Shown here: positions 45,919 to 59,200 of the stretch, piece after piece | Layout: the number at the start of each line of letters is the position of its first letter | How positions within the stretch are numbered: position 1 is the stretch's first letter | From: Istiophorus platypterus | Lineage: Eukaryota; Chordata; Actinopteri; Istiophoriformes; Istiophoridae | Assembly: GCA_016859345.1 (NCBI GenBank) | Contig: CM029112.1 | Span: 15,198,725-15,262,724, forward strand | Direction: 5' to 3' | Length of the DNA: 64,000 nt | The notes under the pieces: model-generated | What the model was told of the DNA's origin: nothing | The model's database searches: none | The model's input: only the letters and a program-made list of their open reading frames with translations | Position numbers and translations under genes: made by a program

Positions 45919-48278
45919 TTCCTTTGCCTGTCACTTAGAGGCTAAATCTCTTGGTGCTGATGACTTCCAGTCAAAGCTGTTTTCACGTGAACCTCTGGAG
46001 AATACTATCCGAGAGCTTCCCCGTTTAAAAAGAAAGGACGCTATTTACGCCTCATCTCCTCCCTCTCATCCCTTCCTTTTCTGTTTTTCTCCTTTCTCTT
46101 TTTGTCCCTCTCCCCACCGCTCTATTCTTCTCTCTGTCTTTCATTCTTAACTTGTTAATTAGATAAATGTTGCAGGATCTCCCCGTGTTAGTCCCATACA
46201 TACATCTCCCAGCCTTTGTTGAATAATGTATCACTTGCCTGTATTGAAAAGAATACATTATTGATTACGGAAAGAAATGTCTTCCTTTGCTGCATTCTAA
46301 GCAATTCAGCTTGAAGGTGCCACCCTGGCAGCTCCTTTCAAACTGGTAGGGAAAAAAGGAAAAAAAAGTTTGTTTTATTTTCTTTTCATAGCTGACATTC
46401 CTTACTTTGACACTTTCATACTTTTTCTTTTATTTGTGACTTTGTTCCATTTAATCTCTCTTTGCTCCCTTGCTCCTACGAGTCGGGCTTTCTCATTCCC
46501 TCACCCGGTATAATTGTGTGGGTGGATGTCTGGCCTGGCTTGTTGATTGGCTTCATGTAATTCTCACGCTAAATGGTTATTGACTTTCTCAGAGGTCAGT
46601 AACGGCAACTGGATCATGTTGGTCACGAACACTATTCACTCTGTATTTCTTGAGTCTCTGTTAGTGTCTGCCTTAACTCAGGGCTGCCTATTGACATGTC
46701 TAGTCTGATCTGTATGATGCTCTCTGTTGCTGCAGATGTTTCATTTTTCTCTTTATTTTCCCCATTTTTTTGAGAGCAGGCCTCATGAATTCAATCGTGG
46801 TCTGATTGCAACAGATGTGTGAAACAATAGGAGATTTCCTTCTCAGTTTTTCCTCTTGAAGAAAAGCAAACTTTGCTTTTGAATAAAATGAAAAGTGTTG
46901 GAAAATATTGTGATGCTGTTTGTATGTGTGTGTGCTCGTGCGTGCGTGCGCGCGTGTACGACCGCGTGCGTGTGCATGCACATGTCTGTGTATGTACATG
47001 TGTGTTTTGTGTGGTGCAACAACAATCCTACTTTCATTCCTGCACATGGAAACACAAACATACACAGTCCTTTCATTTCAGAATTTATCCATTGAGCGAC
47101 TTAAAAAATGACATGATTAATTAATTATTCAGCAATCCAGACAAATTAATGAACATTGTGCCTGATGCCTTAGTGGAGTCCACATTTCATGTTCTTTGGT
47201 TTTCAAAGCAAAGCCTGAGAGTCCCAAATTAGACACAAAAATAAACAACAAAAGTACTAAATGCTGAGAGTCTAGGCCAGGAAAACCCTTGACTTCACCT
47301 TAACTAATCACTTATCTGTATTAGTTTTTGGGTATGTGGGGGGTAACAGTTTGGGAGTTCTGTCAGCTAACCAGTGTGTACAGCTGTCTCAATCTCCTGC
47401 AGTCATAGTAAGACATTTTTCTGAGTATTTTTAATAACTGACCTATGTTGTTAGCTCCTCCAGCTATGTAGGAAGATGACTTCCCCATTCTCACTCCTGC
47501 TCACTATTGGTCAGTTGTTTCTCTAAGCAGAGAAAACAACCATCAGTGGCCACAACCCCAGAACTTATTTTGATTTATTAAAAAAATCACATATATCGGT
47601 GAAACTTCATGGGTCTGAAAACAATCAGCATCAATATCTACAAAACATGTAAGATGATGGCAGTGTTTTGCACATGGTTTACTCTATATATACCAAGATT
47701 TTTTAATTTGTCGAGAATAATTTTTTCCCAGTGAAACATTCAATCATTCAATCCTCGTTTGGTCCTGAGAGTTGTGACCTCACAATCATCTGTTTGTGGG
47801 AACGCTGTCGCTGGATGGAAGGCCTGCATGGTCCTATTGTATAATCAAGACTTCCTGATGCTCAGTGTTTCCATTTAACTCACAGAGTAATGACGCACAA
47901 ACTTACATTCAGTATAAAAACATTCCAACATGCTGCAGGTTTATTATGTAATTTATTGATCCATAATGGTGAGATTTGTTGATGGATCCCAGAATAATGT
48001 TCTGTGTTTTCTGATCATGTGCACTGATAAAGTAGCGCTTGGATTTTGTGTCTATCTGTGTGTATCTGCTCAATGGCAGCCGTCATGGCGGCCAGTGGCT
48101 GGAGGCTTGTGGCAAAAAAAAAGTTTTTTTTATATCAGCTAACCACACACACCCAATGTAACTGCCAGCATTAATATAGTAGATGCAAACGTTTGTGTGA
48201 GTGTGTGTGGCGTTATTTTGATCAAAGGACATTATTCATCCATCCCTGTTGTTGTCTCCCTCCAGGCAGTATAATTAT

Positions 48279-48329
48279 ACACACACACACACACACACAC
48301 ACATACACACACACAAGCACACACACACA
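48279..48329. repeat. (CA)n microsatellite, interrupted
   Basis: CA repeat with TA and GC interruptions. Confidence 0.95.
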
Positions 48330-48584
48330 AACATGCACTCTGATGTTTATTGCTGCCTGCTTATGTCAAACAACAAATCAGAGTGGAAAGGAGGGAAGGA
48401 GACAGAGACAGAGAGAGTGGATAGAGATAACATTTTATGTTATCATTTATGAGTTTGTCCAATTACTGTGAGGTGATGTTTGTTTTTGCCTGGTTTAAAT
48501 CACGCCATCATTTAACTAGGGCATCTTCAGCCTGCTAAACTGCCAGCATTTCGCACTGTTACACACCTCTTTGCATGAAATATT

Positions 48585-48586
<2 letters not shown>

Positions 48587-48640
<54 letters not shown>

Positions 48641-48800
48641 TGTGTGTGTGTGCTCACACAAGTCTGGATGGGCCTCACTACTGTATATGTGAGTCTTCTT
48701 ATTTGTGTCTACTTTATCAATATCTTGTCTACAAATGCAATCTGCATTTTTGTGTCTATAGTGTGTGTGTCTGTGTGTGTGTGTGTGTGTGCGTGTGTAT
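48587..48800. repeat. Two (TG)n microsatellites
   Basis: TG at 48587-48652 and again at about 48761-48800, separated by about 110 bp of unique sequence. Confidence 0.95.
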
Positions 48801-51800
48801 GTAAGTGGGCCTAAAATGCGATAATGACAACACTGGGGTGTTGTCACATATCCTATTAACTCAGTAATACTGGCCTCAGTGAAATTCCCATGGTAACACT
48901 TGTTAGCTCTCCTTGTTTTGTATTCTTGGTGTGTTTGGTGCTTGTGTGCATTAATACATGTGCCTGTATGTCGCTGTAAATATGTGTGTGTGCAGTCCCT
49001 GTGACTCTGAACGTGTGTATTATTCCAATAGCTAGATGCAGCTGTCTTGCAGATGAGAAATGGCCTCTCACTTCTCAAAGGGAATCGATTTGAATGAATA
49101 TGTGGAACTAACAGAAATAGAGCTGTTAGTTCTTTCTATGACTATATTTCCCTCTTTTTTTCCCCTCATCTCCTTTTTCTCTCTTAATTTCCCGAATGGC
49201 ATCTTTTCCAAGTATAGAAGTTTGAGCTTTACTAGGCCTGTGGGCTAAGTTGTTCTGTAGCTTGCTCTAGCTTTATTTCACCCATCATTTTGGACCAACT
49301 CTGCTTTCCCTTCTCTCCTTCCTCCTTCTCCCTCCGTGTCCTTCAGTCTTTTCTCACAGTGTATATCTCTCCTTCTCTCTGTCTCTCAGGAGAGCCTCAG
49401 CTTCAGCCTCAGAAGCAGTAGCAGTTTATAAAGAGTTTGTTGCAACACACGGACACACACGCACACACTAAGGTGCATATTACATGAACACACAAAAGAA
49501 GAGTACATGTTAACAGTGACAGCTGTTAGCCAGGTAGACAAATCGGGTTAGGAGCTATAAAAATCCCTTTCTGTAATAAAATCCACTGAATTGGATGCCC
49601 TGGCACGGTAGAATAAAAGTTATGACCCATATCTATCCAAAACATCTTTTTCTCTCTTAAATTAATTGACAAAGGCTTGAGGTGGGAGGACTAGCATTGC
49701 ATTATGCAATAGCTAAACTGGAATATAAATTGATTTTGATGTCATACTCGTGTAGGCATTTACTTTAGTCTTTAATCTCCTTATGTACTTCATCGTTTCC
49801 ATTTTATCCTTCTGCTGCTACTTAGTCCTCTCTTTCACCGTTGTCTTCTTCCACCGAACAAATCACACTCTTTTTGTCGAAGCCACTCCTGCTGTGAGAG
49901 GTGCTGTAACGCTGTTTGGTCCGTGCTCAGTGTGCTTTAGTGTAGCAACAGGAATTGATCGGACAGGACAGGATCCACAGTGCAACGCTGCTACATTAAC
50001 ATGTATTAAAACTGTTTGTTTGGAGCTAGTGCCATTATTATTGTACAGGTGTTTTCGTGTTTGCATGCATTGTCATTCTGCAGTGTCGTTACAAGGATAA
50101 ACAAACAAACAGCCTGGCCAACACTGGAATAATCCTCTTGTCTGTTTGTCTTGTGTGCATTTTTTTGTGTATGAGTGATTGTTGGACTAATGTGCGTGTG
50201 CATTTTTGGGTGGGTCTGTCTATTCATATTTTTTGTGTTTCTTTTTGTTTCCTTGATTAACCCGAGCGTGTCAGCAAAGTAAATTGAATTTCTGATCTTC
50301 TTGACTCGACTCTTGTCAACCACCATAAGCCGAAAGAAATACCCTACAATAAATATACCATAAGCCCAGCAACCGAGAGACTGAAGAGACACATAGAGAA
50401 TAACACAGCTATCACAGCTTTGGAGGAGAGAATTTTGTCGTCTCAGCTTAAGCCTGACTAATATACAGATAACACATGCATGCAGTTGCTGGCTGTGAAA
50501 GTCTTTTCATTCCTCATCTTTGTGTCATGAGGTATTTCCATCAGCGTGAAGCCTTCAAAGACACATTCCTTCATTTTCTGAATGTTGAAATTGCCTGATT
50601 AAATTGTCTACACTCAGTTTTTAAGCTGCAGAACCTCAGTGGATCCTAATTCCTGTAACATGCTGCAAACTGCTTCATTATGAGCGACAGCTACTTATTA
50701 ACTAGAAGCATCTTCCAGGATGACTTGTCAATCACAGTTATGGTAGAGGGAGAAAGACGGAGATGTGAGCGAGACGTTGATTTTTCAGATTATATTATTA
50801 CCACCTACTGTCACTCATGCTCCTGAGATACACACAGATAAACATCGACTAACCCTTAGGGATGTTGATCTGATGGATCATTTATGTTGACATGAATATG
50901 TATTTGTAACACTAAGCACGACACTCTAATTGTTTTCATCTATCCTGACAATCAGATGGAGGAGTATAGATTAACTTCTTCAGGATGGATGGTAAAAAAA
51001 GATGTTCTGCTAAAATTAGAGCTTAAAAATCACCGTCCTCCAAGTCCGACAGCTGCATCCATGTTAATATGACTCCATATCCACTGCCCAACAAGTCCTG
51101 TGAGTGGTATGTGAAAAAGACAGAGGGAAGTGAAGAAGCCAGGGAAAGACAAAAAAAATGGCCATTCCAATGCTATATCAAGAATCACCCCCATTTACAG
51201 GTAATAATTTGTGATGTACAATACCCTTCCCTTTATATAATGTTATAACAGCTCTGTAACCATGCATTCATATATCTTTGTCAGTCCAAATGTTTTCAAA
51301 GGTAGAATAATGGACAATCTTGTCCATTACCTTTGTATTCCCATTCCTTCAACTTCTTCTTCTAATTTTTTGCAATACCATTTAAATCTAAATTATGTTA
51401 TAAACAAAACATAGAAACCCCCCCCCCCCCCGCATGATCAGCGGTGCAACAAACTTACACAGGATAGCAAAGAGTACAATGCAAAATGGCTGCCTTCATG
51501 GCTTTTTTTTTTTGCACTGTTACACACACCGACAGTGAAAAGTGATGCTACATTTAACTTTGTCAAATGATTTCTTAAATGGACAAATGAATTGTTAATT
51601 ACAGTTAAAGGCTCATGTTTTGTTTAGTTGACTCTACCTTTTATCATATTTTATGTTTTTTTTCCACATTTTCTTATTTTCTTAGAATATTACATATCAA
51701 AATACATGTTTATTTACCCCATTGCAATTAAAAAGTAGGTTGTGCTGGGTAGGCTAGTTAATTCACCTTATGCGTTTGCAAATTTAGTTGCTTTATGAGA

Positions 51801-53053
51801 TTTTGTTTAAAGTTATACAGTCTCCTTGATAGTTTCCCAATCAGGAAAATAAAGTAAATTCAAACTTTGCAGCCATGAGAATGAGGTCACAAGACTGTTT
51901 AGGGGTTTAGATCTGTGAATCTTTAATACAAGTACTTAGTCATTAACAATCGGTTATGAGAGTGTCTCTCTCTGGTGTGGTACAGTGTTTTTGTTCTCTG
52001 ATTTTTGGTGCCATCCGTTCTACATGCCTTTTTCAGCAGTTTGTTTTTTTTTTTTTGAAACCACAATACACCATCTTCCGTTTGAGCTTCTTTGGGATTT
52101 GAATTAAAATCCACAGTGAGGTCAGACAATAGTCACTTGCTTTAAGTTTGATCTAATTAGACGAGCCGTAAAAAAAAGGGGCCGCCCACTCCTCAAACTT
52201 CATGTCGGAGAAAGAGGGTAAAGAGATGGTTGGTAGATTGAGCAGGAGACATTTTCCTGAGGTTTTTCCAGCGAGGACAAATACCAAGAACACACACTGA
52301 TGCCAAAGCTGCTCCACAAAGAAGGATCAGATTCCTTAACTCGTCTTCAATAAGCGTTTGATAGACAGGAACATAAATGAGTGGGTCAAATTCAGCATTT
52401 AGGGAGAAAATTTTAAAGACGTTATTGGGAAATATAAAAAAATTGTTCCATCTCAGCTTTCATTTGGGGGCATTCAGGGCTATAATTATACTGTTTTTTA
52501 ATATAGTGCAGACTGTCCTATTTAAATCTTTTTTTGACCCGAATCCTTGCAGTTTTTCTGCATTTTATTTCGACAAACCAGGACTTCCTGTAGCTTTCTT
52601 TCTCTGTCCGCATCTCCTCCTCTCATTCGCATTTCTCATCTAATCTTGAAAGTCTATCTGTCCTCCCCTCTGTCCTTCTCTTTCCATCTTGTTCATTGTT
52701 AAGTGTTTGAAGATTGCAGCGAGAGATTTCTTCCCGTATCGAAGCCGCGTTGAAAGGATTTGGCAACAGCTTCACCCCACACACCCTCTCCTCTCTATGT
52801 ATACACGCACACAAACATGCAACCACGCAGCACTTAACAAAACCGTGCCCCATGCCTTCCACTGCTTTAGGTTTCAGGAGGGACTATATGATGCAGCTAT
52901 CCTGTCTTTAATGGCACTGGTTTCTCTATCTTTTCTTCCATTTCTTCCCTTTTTACTCTGTCTATTTCTGACTTAGAATAGTGAACACACAAACCTACAC
53001 TCACTCCCACACAAACACACACACACACACACTCACACACACATCGACAAACA

Positions 53054-53251
53054 TGTACTTCTATCTTTGTGAGGTCATTCGTTGAAATAGTGGATTCCTT
53101 AGGTCCTTACCCTAACCTGAATCTAAAACAGATCCCAACTTGAACCCTAAAACCAAGTCTTAATCCTCAAACAGCCCTATAAAGTTTTGTGGAATGACTA
53201 GAAATTTCCTCAGTCCTAAAGTCTAAAACTCAGCACAAAGATAGAAGTACA
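53054..53251. mobile_element. Short non-autonomous element with perfect 18-bp terminal inverted repeats, flanked by CA repeats
   Basis: TGTACTTCTATCTTTGTG (53054-53071) and CACAAAGATAGAAGTACA (53234-53251) are exact reverse complements. The ~198-bp interior includes TTACCCTAACCTGAATC and AAACCAAGTCTTAATCCTCA, which I remember from a very common fish repeat usually embedded in CA microsatellites. CA-rich tracts flank it here on both sides (about 53013-53042 and 53257-53284). It has no coding capacity. Confidence 0.75.
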
Positions 53252-53693
53252 ATTATACACACGCACACACACAAACACACATAAATATACATACAGCACA
53301 TAAACAGTCATGCAGAAATGCTCTTGCCACTTTACTCCGCAGTGAACGAGCACAATCACGTTAGAATAGGGCTGGCTTGCTTCTTGCGCCTCTCTCCCTG
53401 CATCCTTTGTAGAGCCCGTCCACCTTAGCAACACAATTCCATTAAAATGAACCATAGTCTCTCCCTCAGCATTAGCGCAGAGTAGCCTAGCCCAGCCCTG
53501 CACCATGTTGGGGGCAGTGAGCTGTGCTAAAAGACTGGGAACCGAGAGATGCAGGGAGTGAGAGTGACATGAATTAAATATCCCTCTGACGAGCCTCTTC
53601 CTTGTTTCACTCGTCTCTCCATTATGATGGAAAGCCCTGTGGTCCATGAAGTCAACCTTAATTGTTCTGAAGTTGAGCAGTAGACAGGCTCAA

Positions 53694-53719
53694 GGATGGA
53701 TGGATGGATGGATGGGTGG
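53694..53719. repeat. (GGAT)n tract
   Basis: Short tandem GGAT/GGGT units. Confidence 0.9.
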
Positions 53720-56245
53720 AAAAAAAAGGAATAACTTGTAAGAACATTCCTGTGCGACAAGCAGTGAACAAGCTGTGAGCACCGTGGGGGGCTTTCAGGA
53801 AAATGGCATTATTCATGTTTTATTGGCACACTCAGTTTATTTGTCTCTCTCTGCCCCTCTCCCCCACTTTCTCAGTCTACGTAATGTACAGCCAGCACTT
53901 TGCTCTTAAAACTTCAGCTTTAAAAAAAAAGAGGATCCTGCATCACATCCATTAACATGAAAGACAACTTAAGAGGTCTTGTTGAGCCTGACAAGACACT
54001 GGAGTGTCCTTGCGTCTGACTGTCGACTGAAAGCTACAAGTACTTTGCCTTTGAAAACGCATCAAACTTGGAACAATCTTCAACCAAAAGTAACAGAATA
54101 TTAATACTCTCAGCCCAAGCTTGTATCCGTCCTTCAGCTTTCCGTGTCTTGTAACTTGTCACACCTCTTGTTTGAGAGATTTACATTGGCATTTTATGTG
54201 TTAAGGTATGAAGCAATACACTATATGTTGTAAATGAACATGTAAGGGACATAGTGTGCTATAAGTCAGTATGACAGCTACATGATTTGTAAGTATTTTG
54301 CAAGACACTGTCATACAATAGGGTTTAATTTAACCTTCACTGGCTATGAATGTGTCCCCCTACATTTTTGTCTTCCCAGTTTAAATGCTGCAGTGAACGA
54401 GTTTTTGGAGAGAACTATTTTTAGTTTTCAGGTCATTTGCAACTTGTATCAGCGCTCTCGGTTCTTTTAACTGCAGAGTCCTTAATATGTAGTCCCTTAA
54501 AGTGTCGTGTCACATCATGTAACTGACTTTGTGCAGTGAGCTCTTCTCTTATAGATTGTAGTGTTGTAGAATTCAGCTGACTTAAAAAGATAGAGGGAAG
54601 AGAATGGGGATAATGAAAGAGTGACTCAACAGCTTTCTCCGTGAAAAAGAAACACAGAAAAAGAAAGAAAGATGGAATAAGCGCAAATGAGAGAGTTAAA
54701 GATAGTATAAGAAGTGGAGAGAAAACTGGAGAGCAGCTGAGGGGCTTTTAAAGAAGCTGTCTTTAATTAAGTTGATAGCGTGTGGTTATTAGCGATAAGG
54801 TTTTACCGCGAGAAGTCAGTGTGCATGCTATCAACTATTTCTGTACACAACCTCTGTTAATACCAGCACTGTTTGACCAACAAATCAGTCCCTTGGCACT
54901 CAAGGCGACAAGGCTGCAGCTTCACAAAAATATAGATAAATAACAACATTGAAAATTTCTTAGTCTAAAGTTCTGGTTTTATGGATAATAAATAGGGTCA
55001 TTAAATAGTGTCATTAACATGCTTCAGTAACTGGCCACAGTCAGTCATTCTTTTTTCATAGAAATGTGTTGCGCTGGTCATCATGTTTTTGTCATAAACA
55101 GCTATGTGATATTGGATAGTGTTATGTAATTAGATATTTTACACCTCAGAACACCTCATTTTCACTAAATTTTGTCAAAGTGTAAATATCTTAAGTATAT
55201 ATTTAAACTGTCAACAAACAATCCAAAGGAACTCTAAGTAAAGCTATGTGTAATAAATTGGAAAAAAAAAAGAAGAGAGCAGTTACCGGATGTAATTTAA
55301 AGCACTATTTATTGATTTTTGGCTACTCGGGGAAAAAGCGGAAAAATCTGTAAGTACAACACAGACACATCATTACCTTGTTATGCTTAACAGTTGCCTA
55401 TTTACACATCCAGCAGATACAGAACATCATTTGCACTCATTTGAAGCCATGTTTCTAGACCTTTTTCTCCCCTTTTAACTCTATTTGTGTCTCCACCAAT
55501 ATCTCCCTTATAACAGCTAAATGCTCCAGTCTGTTAACCTGCTAGTCGATAGCATTTCCATCGTTTGGTTGGTGCTAGGCAAATACCATACAGTGGGTTT
55601 TCTAGAGTTTTCAAGCTGAATACATCTGCTAGCTGTGGCTGGGAATTATTTTGATGAGAGCAGCAATGAGACTCAACCAAAATAACCAACCCAAAGCCAA
55701 AATAATGAGCCGGTAAAGCTGAGGGCAGCTTCAATATCAGGTGATAATTCTTCGTGGGTAATTTACTGAGTATAACCTGTCAAACACATATTCATTTGAG
55801 TCATTCTTCATATAAGAATATTGGTATTTAAGGCTTTAAGTTCTTTTATGCAGTGCACAATAAGGCCATATATGGGCTTGTGAACCATTCAATAACAGTT
55901 CACCCTTAAACAGCATATTCTGTTTGCACCTATACTTTTCAATTTGGTGTTCCACTTCCCCCCAGCTTCAGCTCCACTCCTCTTCATCTATCTGTCCCTC
56001 TCTGTCTTTTTCTAAGTCCTTCTCCCTTATCCTCCCCCTTTCTGTCCATCTCATCCAGCCGTTGGTGCTTTTATAGCCTTTTTCGGAGGGCGGGCGAGCG
56101 GTAAGACATGTGGTTAGGATTTAAAAATAGCAGAAGTACCAGAGGAAAAGAGAATGGGAAAGGATGGAAGACGGATGGAGGTGGACGGAAAGAGGGAGTG
56201 TTTCAGGGTCAGCATTGACAAATGGGTCTGCGGAGTTAGCCGGGG

Positions 56246-56285
56246 CTCCGGGGAGCGCCGACAGTTAGGTCAGCGCTCCCCGGGG
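56246..56285. repeat. GC-rich perfect hairpin
   Basis: CCGGGGAGCGC (56248-56258) and GCGCTCCCCGG (56273-56283) are exact reverse complements around a 14-nt loop. The sequence is GC-rich and CpG-containing in an otherwise AT-rich intron. Confidence 0.9.
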
Positions 56286-59200
56286 GGAAACAGGGAAATG
56301 GGGTTTTTACCTGCTGAAACACCTGAGGAGAAGGAGGGGAACAAAATAGAGGGATTTGGAGATAGTGAGACAGAGGAAGAGTCCATAGTATTTGTGGCAA
56401 GAGCGAGATATTTTTGCATCCCTCTCCAGTTATCAAAAGAGACAGGGTAGGGGTTGCTGTCACATTTCGTGCAGAGCCACAGCAGCTAGCAGCAGTGTAA
56501 CCTTTACATGAGCCTGTAATATTGTGGTTTGACTAGTGTCGTGTAACCCCTCACAAACAGCGTGATATTTGTAATGGGCTTTTGTTTTAAAAAGTGACCT
56601 GTTTTCACAGGAATTGCGCTGGTATTTGACCACCGAGGAGCGAATTATTTTCCCCCGTGAGAAAACTCATGACCTCAGTATTTCTAAAATCCTGACTATG
56701 GCCCTGTGCAACATTTATTTAAAGAATGGTATTACCTGTCACTGAATCTAGAGTTTAAACATTTGGGGAACAGGTTTAATGAAGAATTTTTATTTGATGC
56801 CCTCTCCTTCCATCAGTCTTGACCATTATTATTTAAGTACATTGAATCTGTTTAAAAAAGGCATTTATATTAGGTGCCTTATGATTTAAGAAATCCTACC
56901 AAAAACTGGTATTGGACATCACTGGTTGTAAGAAATGTTATACTGGAGGAATTAGGAACCCATTCAAATCGTATTGAAGATACCTTATTTCAAAATTTGA
57001 GTTACATGCCTTTGCAACCCTCAATAAAACAATACATTTATGCCTTTAAAAGCACTTTACTCAAATTTACAACAAACCAACTTCTTGTTCTTGAAATGAA
57101 ACTACTCAACACTATCTTCAGGTCCACCACCACTTTGTCATAGCTTAGGTAAGCCGCCCTTAAGAGAAGATATCTTTAGTTCTCCTCACTATGGAAAACC
57201 CACGCTCTGCCTGGCTGACCCTGGCATTCTGTGCTCGATGGTTTTTTATTAAGGGATTTGAATTAATTGGAATCACTGAGTTCAATAGTTTCGTTTAAAG
57301 GCTCAAAGAGTATATGATTCATGATAAGGTGAGTTTTTCCTTTTTTTTGTGTGTGTTGGCTTGAATGTGCAGCCACAACGTCATCAAGCTTTTTGTATGT
57401 CTGACTGTGTGCGTGTTTGAGATATTAGTTCAGTCCAACCTTGACAAGCAGGAGAGGGCATTGTTGGTGTACACCCACTGAGAAATACGCCTTTAGAGAG
57501 AGAAAGAGACTCGCACACTCGCGCACACCCACATAAAGAGCACAAACTTGTGAAGTAAGCCAAGTTGAAATCAATTATACTGTTATATTATATTAACAAA
57601 TTCACAGTGTTTGCACAGACTTTTTCAACATAGTTTATGTCAATTTTCTACGTAAACACCGGTGGTCACTGTGAGTGTGTGTGGGTGTTAGATGCTAAGA
57701 TGCCTTTAAATGTTAAGAATCAAAGCACAGGTTTTGAGGCCACACGCCATGTGCAACCATCCACCGTAACACACACACAGGCACACACACTGTTAAGCAC
57801 AGTTAGCTATTGATAAAGACTAAAAGCTCTTTCATTTAACTGTGGTCTCCCAGCAGCATAGTAGCTGTAATTTATTACTGTCTGCAAACACATAAATGAT
57901 GGCTTTGCAGTGCTGTCACTGCAAACCAAGGCCAGCTGAACCTATTCATTTAGCATTTTACTCTATACATGTGTGTTTTGTGTGTGTGTTTGCGTGTGTT
58001 TGTTGTATCCTTTTGCCTAAAAGTAAAAACAGCTGCTTATTCGATACAGTAGTTCATTCATCCATGTTGACTCGGCTAACCTCATTAGGTACATTTCTCC
58101 AATGGCAAGATTTGTCTCCCACAATCAGTACACCTTTACTGGTGCAGAAAACTAAGGTAAATAAAGTAGATAAGAGAGAACACTGATACCTTTACATGTA
58201 TGCATATATAACATTTTAATTATACACTGCAATTTAGCATTGATTACTTAAAGACTCTTTAAAAATACAATTCACGCAGTATTACAGTCTTAAAAAAGTC
58301 CAAAAAACAGCCATCATATGGTTAAAAGATCTTTAACCACATTACAAGGTGGCATCTAAACTGCGGTCTTCTGTGTCACATGCGTCAATCTCCTCCCTTT
58401 GCAAATGAAAATGAAAATAATTGTAATTGTGTAATTATTTTTATGTTTCCTGGCGTCTCAATTGCGCATGTGTGTTCATGTGTGAATTAGTGAACAATAT
58501 ATGCCAGATTATCCTAATATATCCTAATATATTATAATTTTCAATCTTTTTCTCTTTGTTGTAGTACTGATTATATCTACTTGATAGTTTTTTGTGCTGA
58601 GCAGAGTCTTGTTTCCACCGTTGACTGTCATTTCTATTTTCTGGAGCCCTTTTTAGTCTCTGTTTTTTCAGGAAATGAAGATTAAAGAGGTACGAGCTCA
58701 AGACCTACACAAGACACTCATCACAAGGAAGAAATTGGTCATTTATTCACAAAAAAGTTCCATGACTTAATATAGATATAACACAATTTGGAGACACCCA
58801 TCCCAGCTGGAGAGTTTCTCAAAACTTAATTTGTTCTCCAGTGCAATTACGACAACAGAAATTGTTATCTCTGTTACCTCTTTATCTCATAAACAAGTAA
58901 TCATTGGAAAAGAGAATTTAATGATTTACTATAAAACTTGGTGTGATAGTTTTCCTCCCAGGATACCGGTCTCCAGAATGCATTTTGATGACTTGCTGAA
59001 ACTTTTCTTGTGCTCTGCACCCAAAGCAAACTATAGTCAAGGACCAGAAGCCAAGGATTAAAAGATACCAAATAATAGCCTCAAAAGGCTTAAGATAGCA
59101 TTTTGTTATAAGATTAGCAGATTTTTGCCACTACACCTGCCGAAATGTCTGAAATTTGTGTAACTGCAGCTTGTGCAAAAATGATTTATTAGCAATAACA

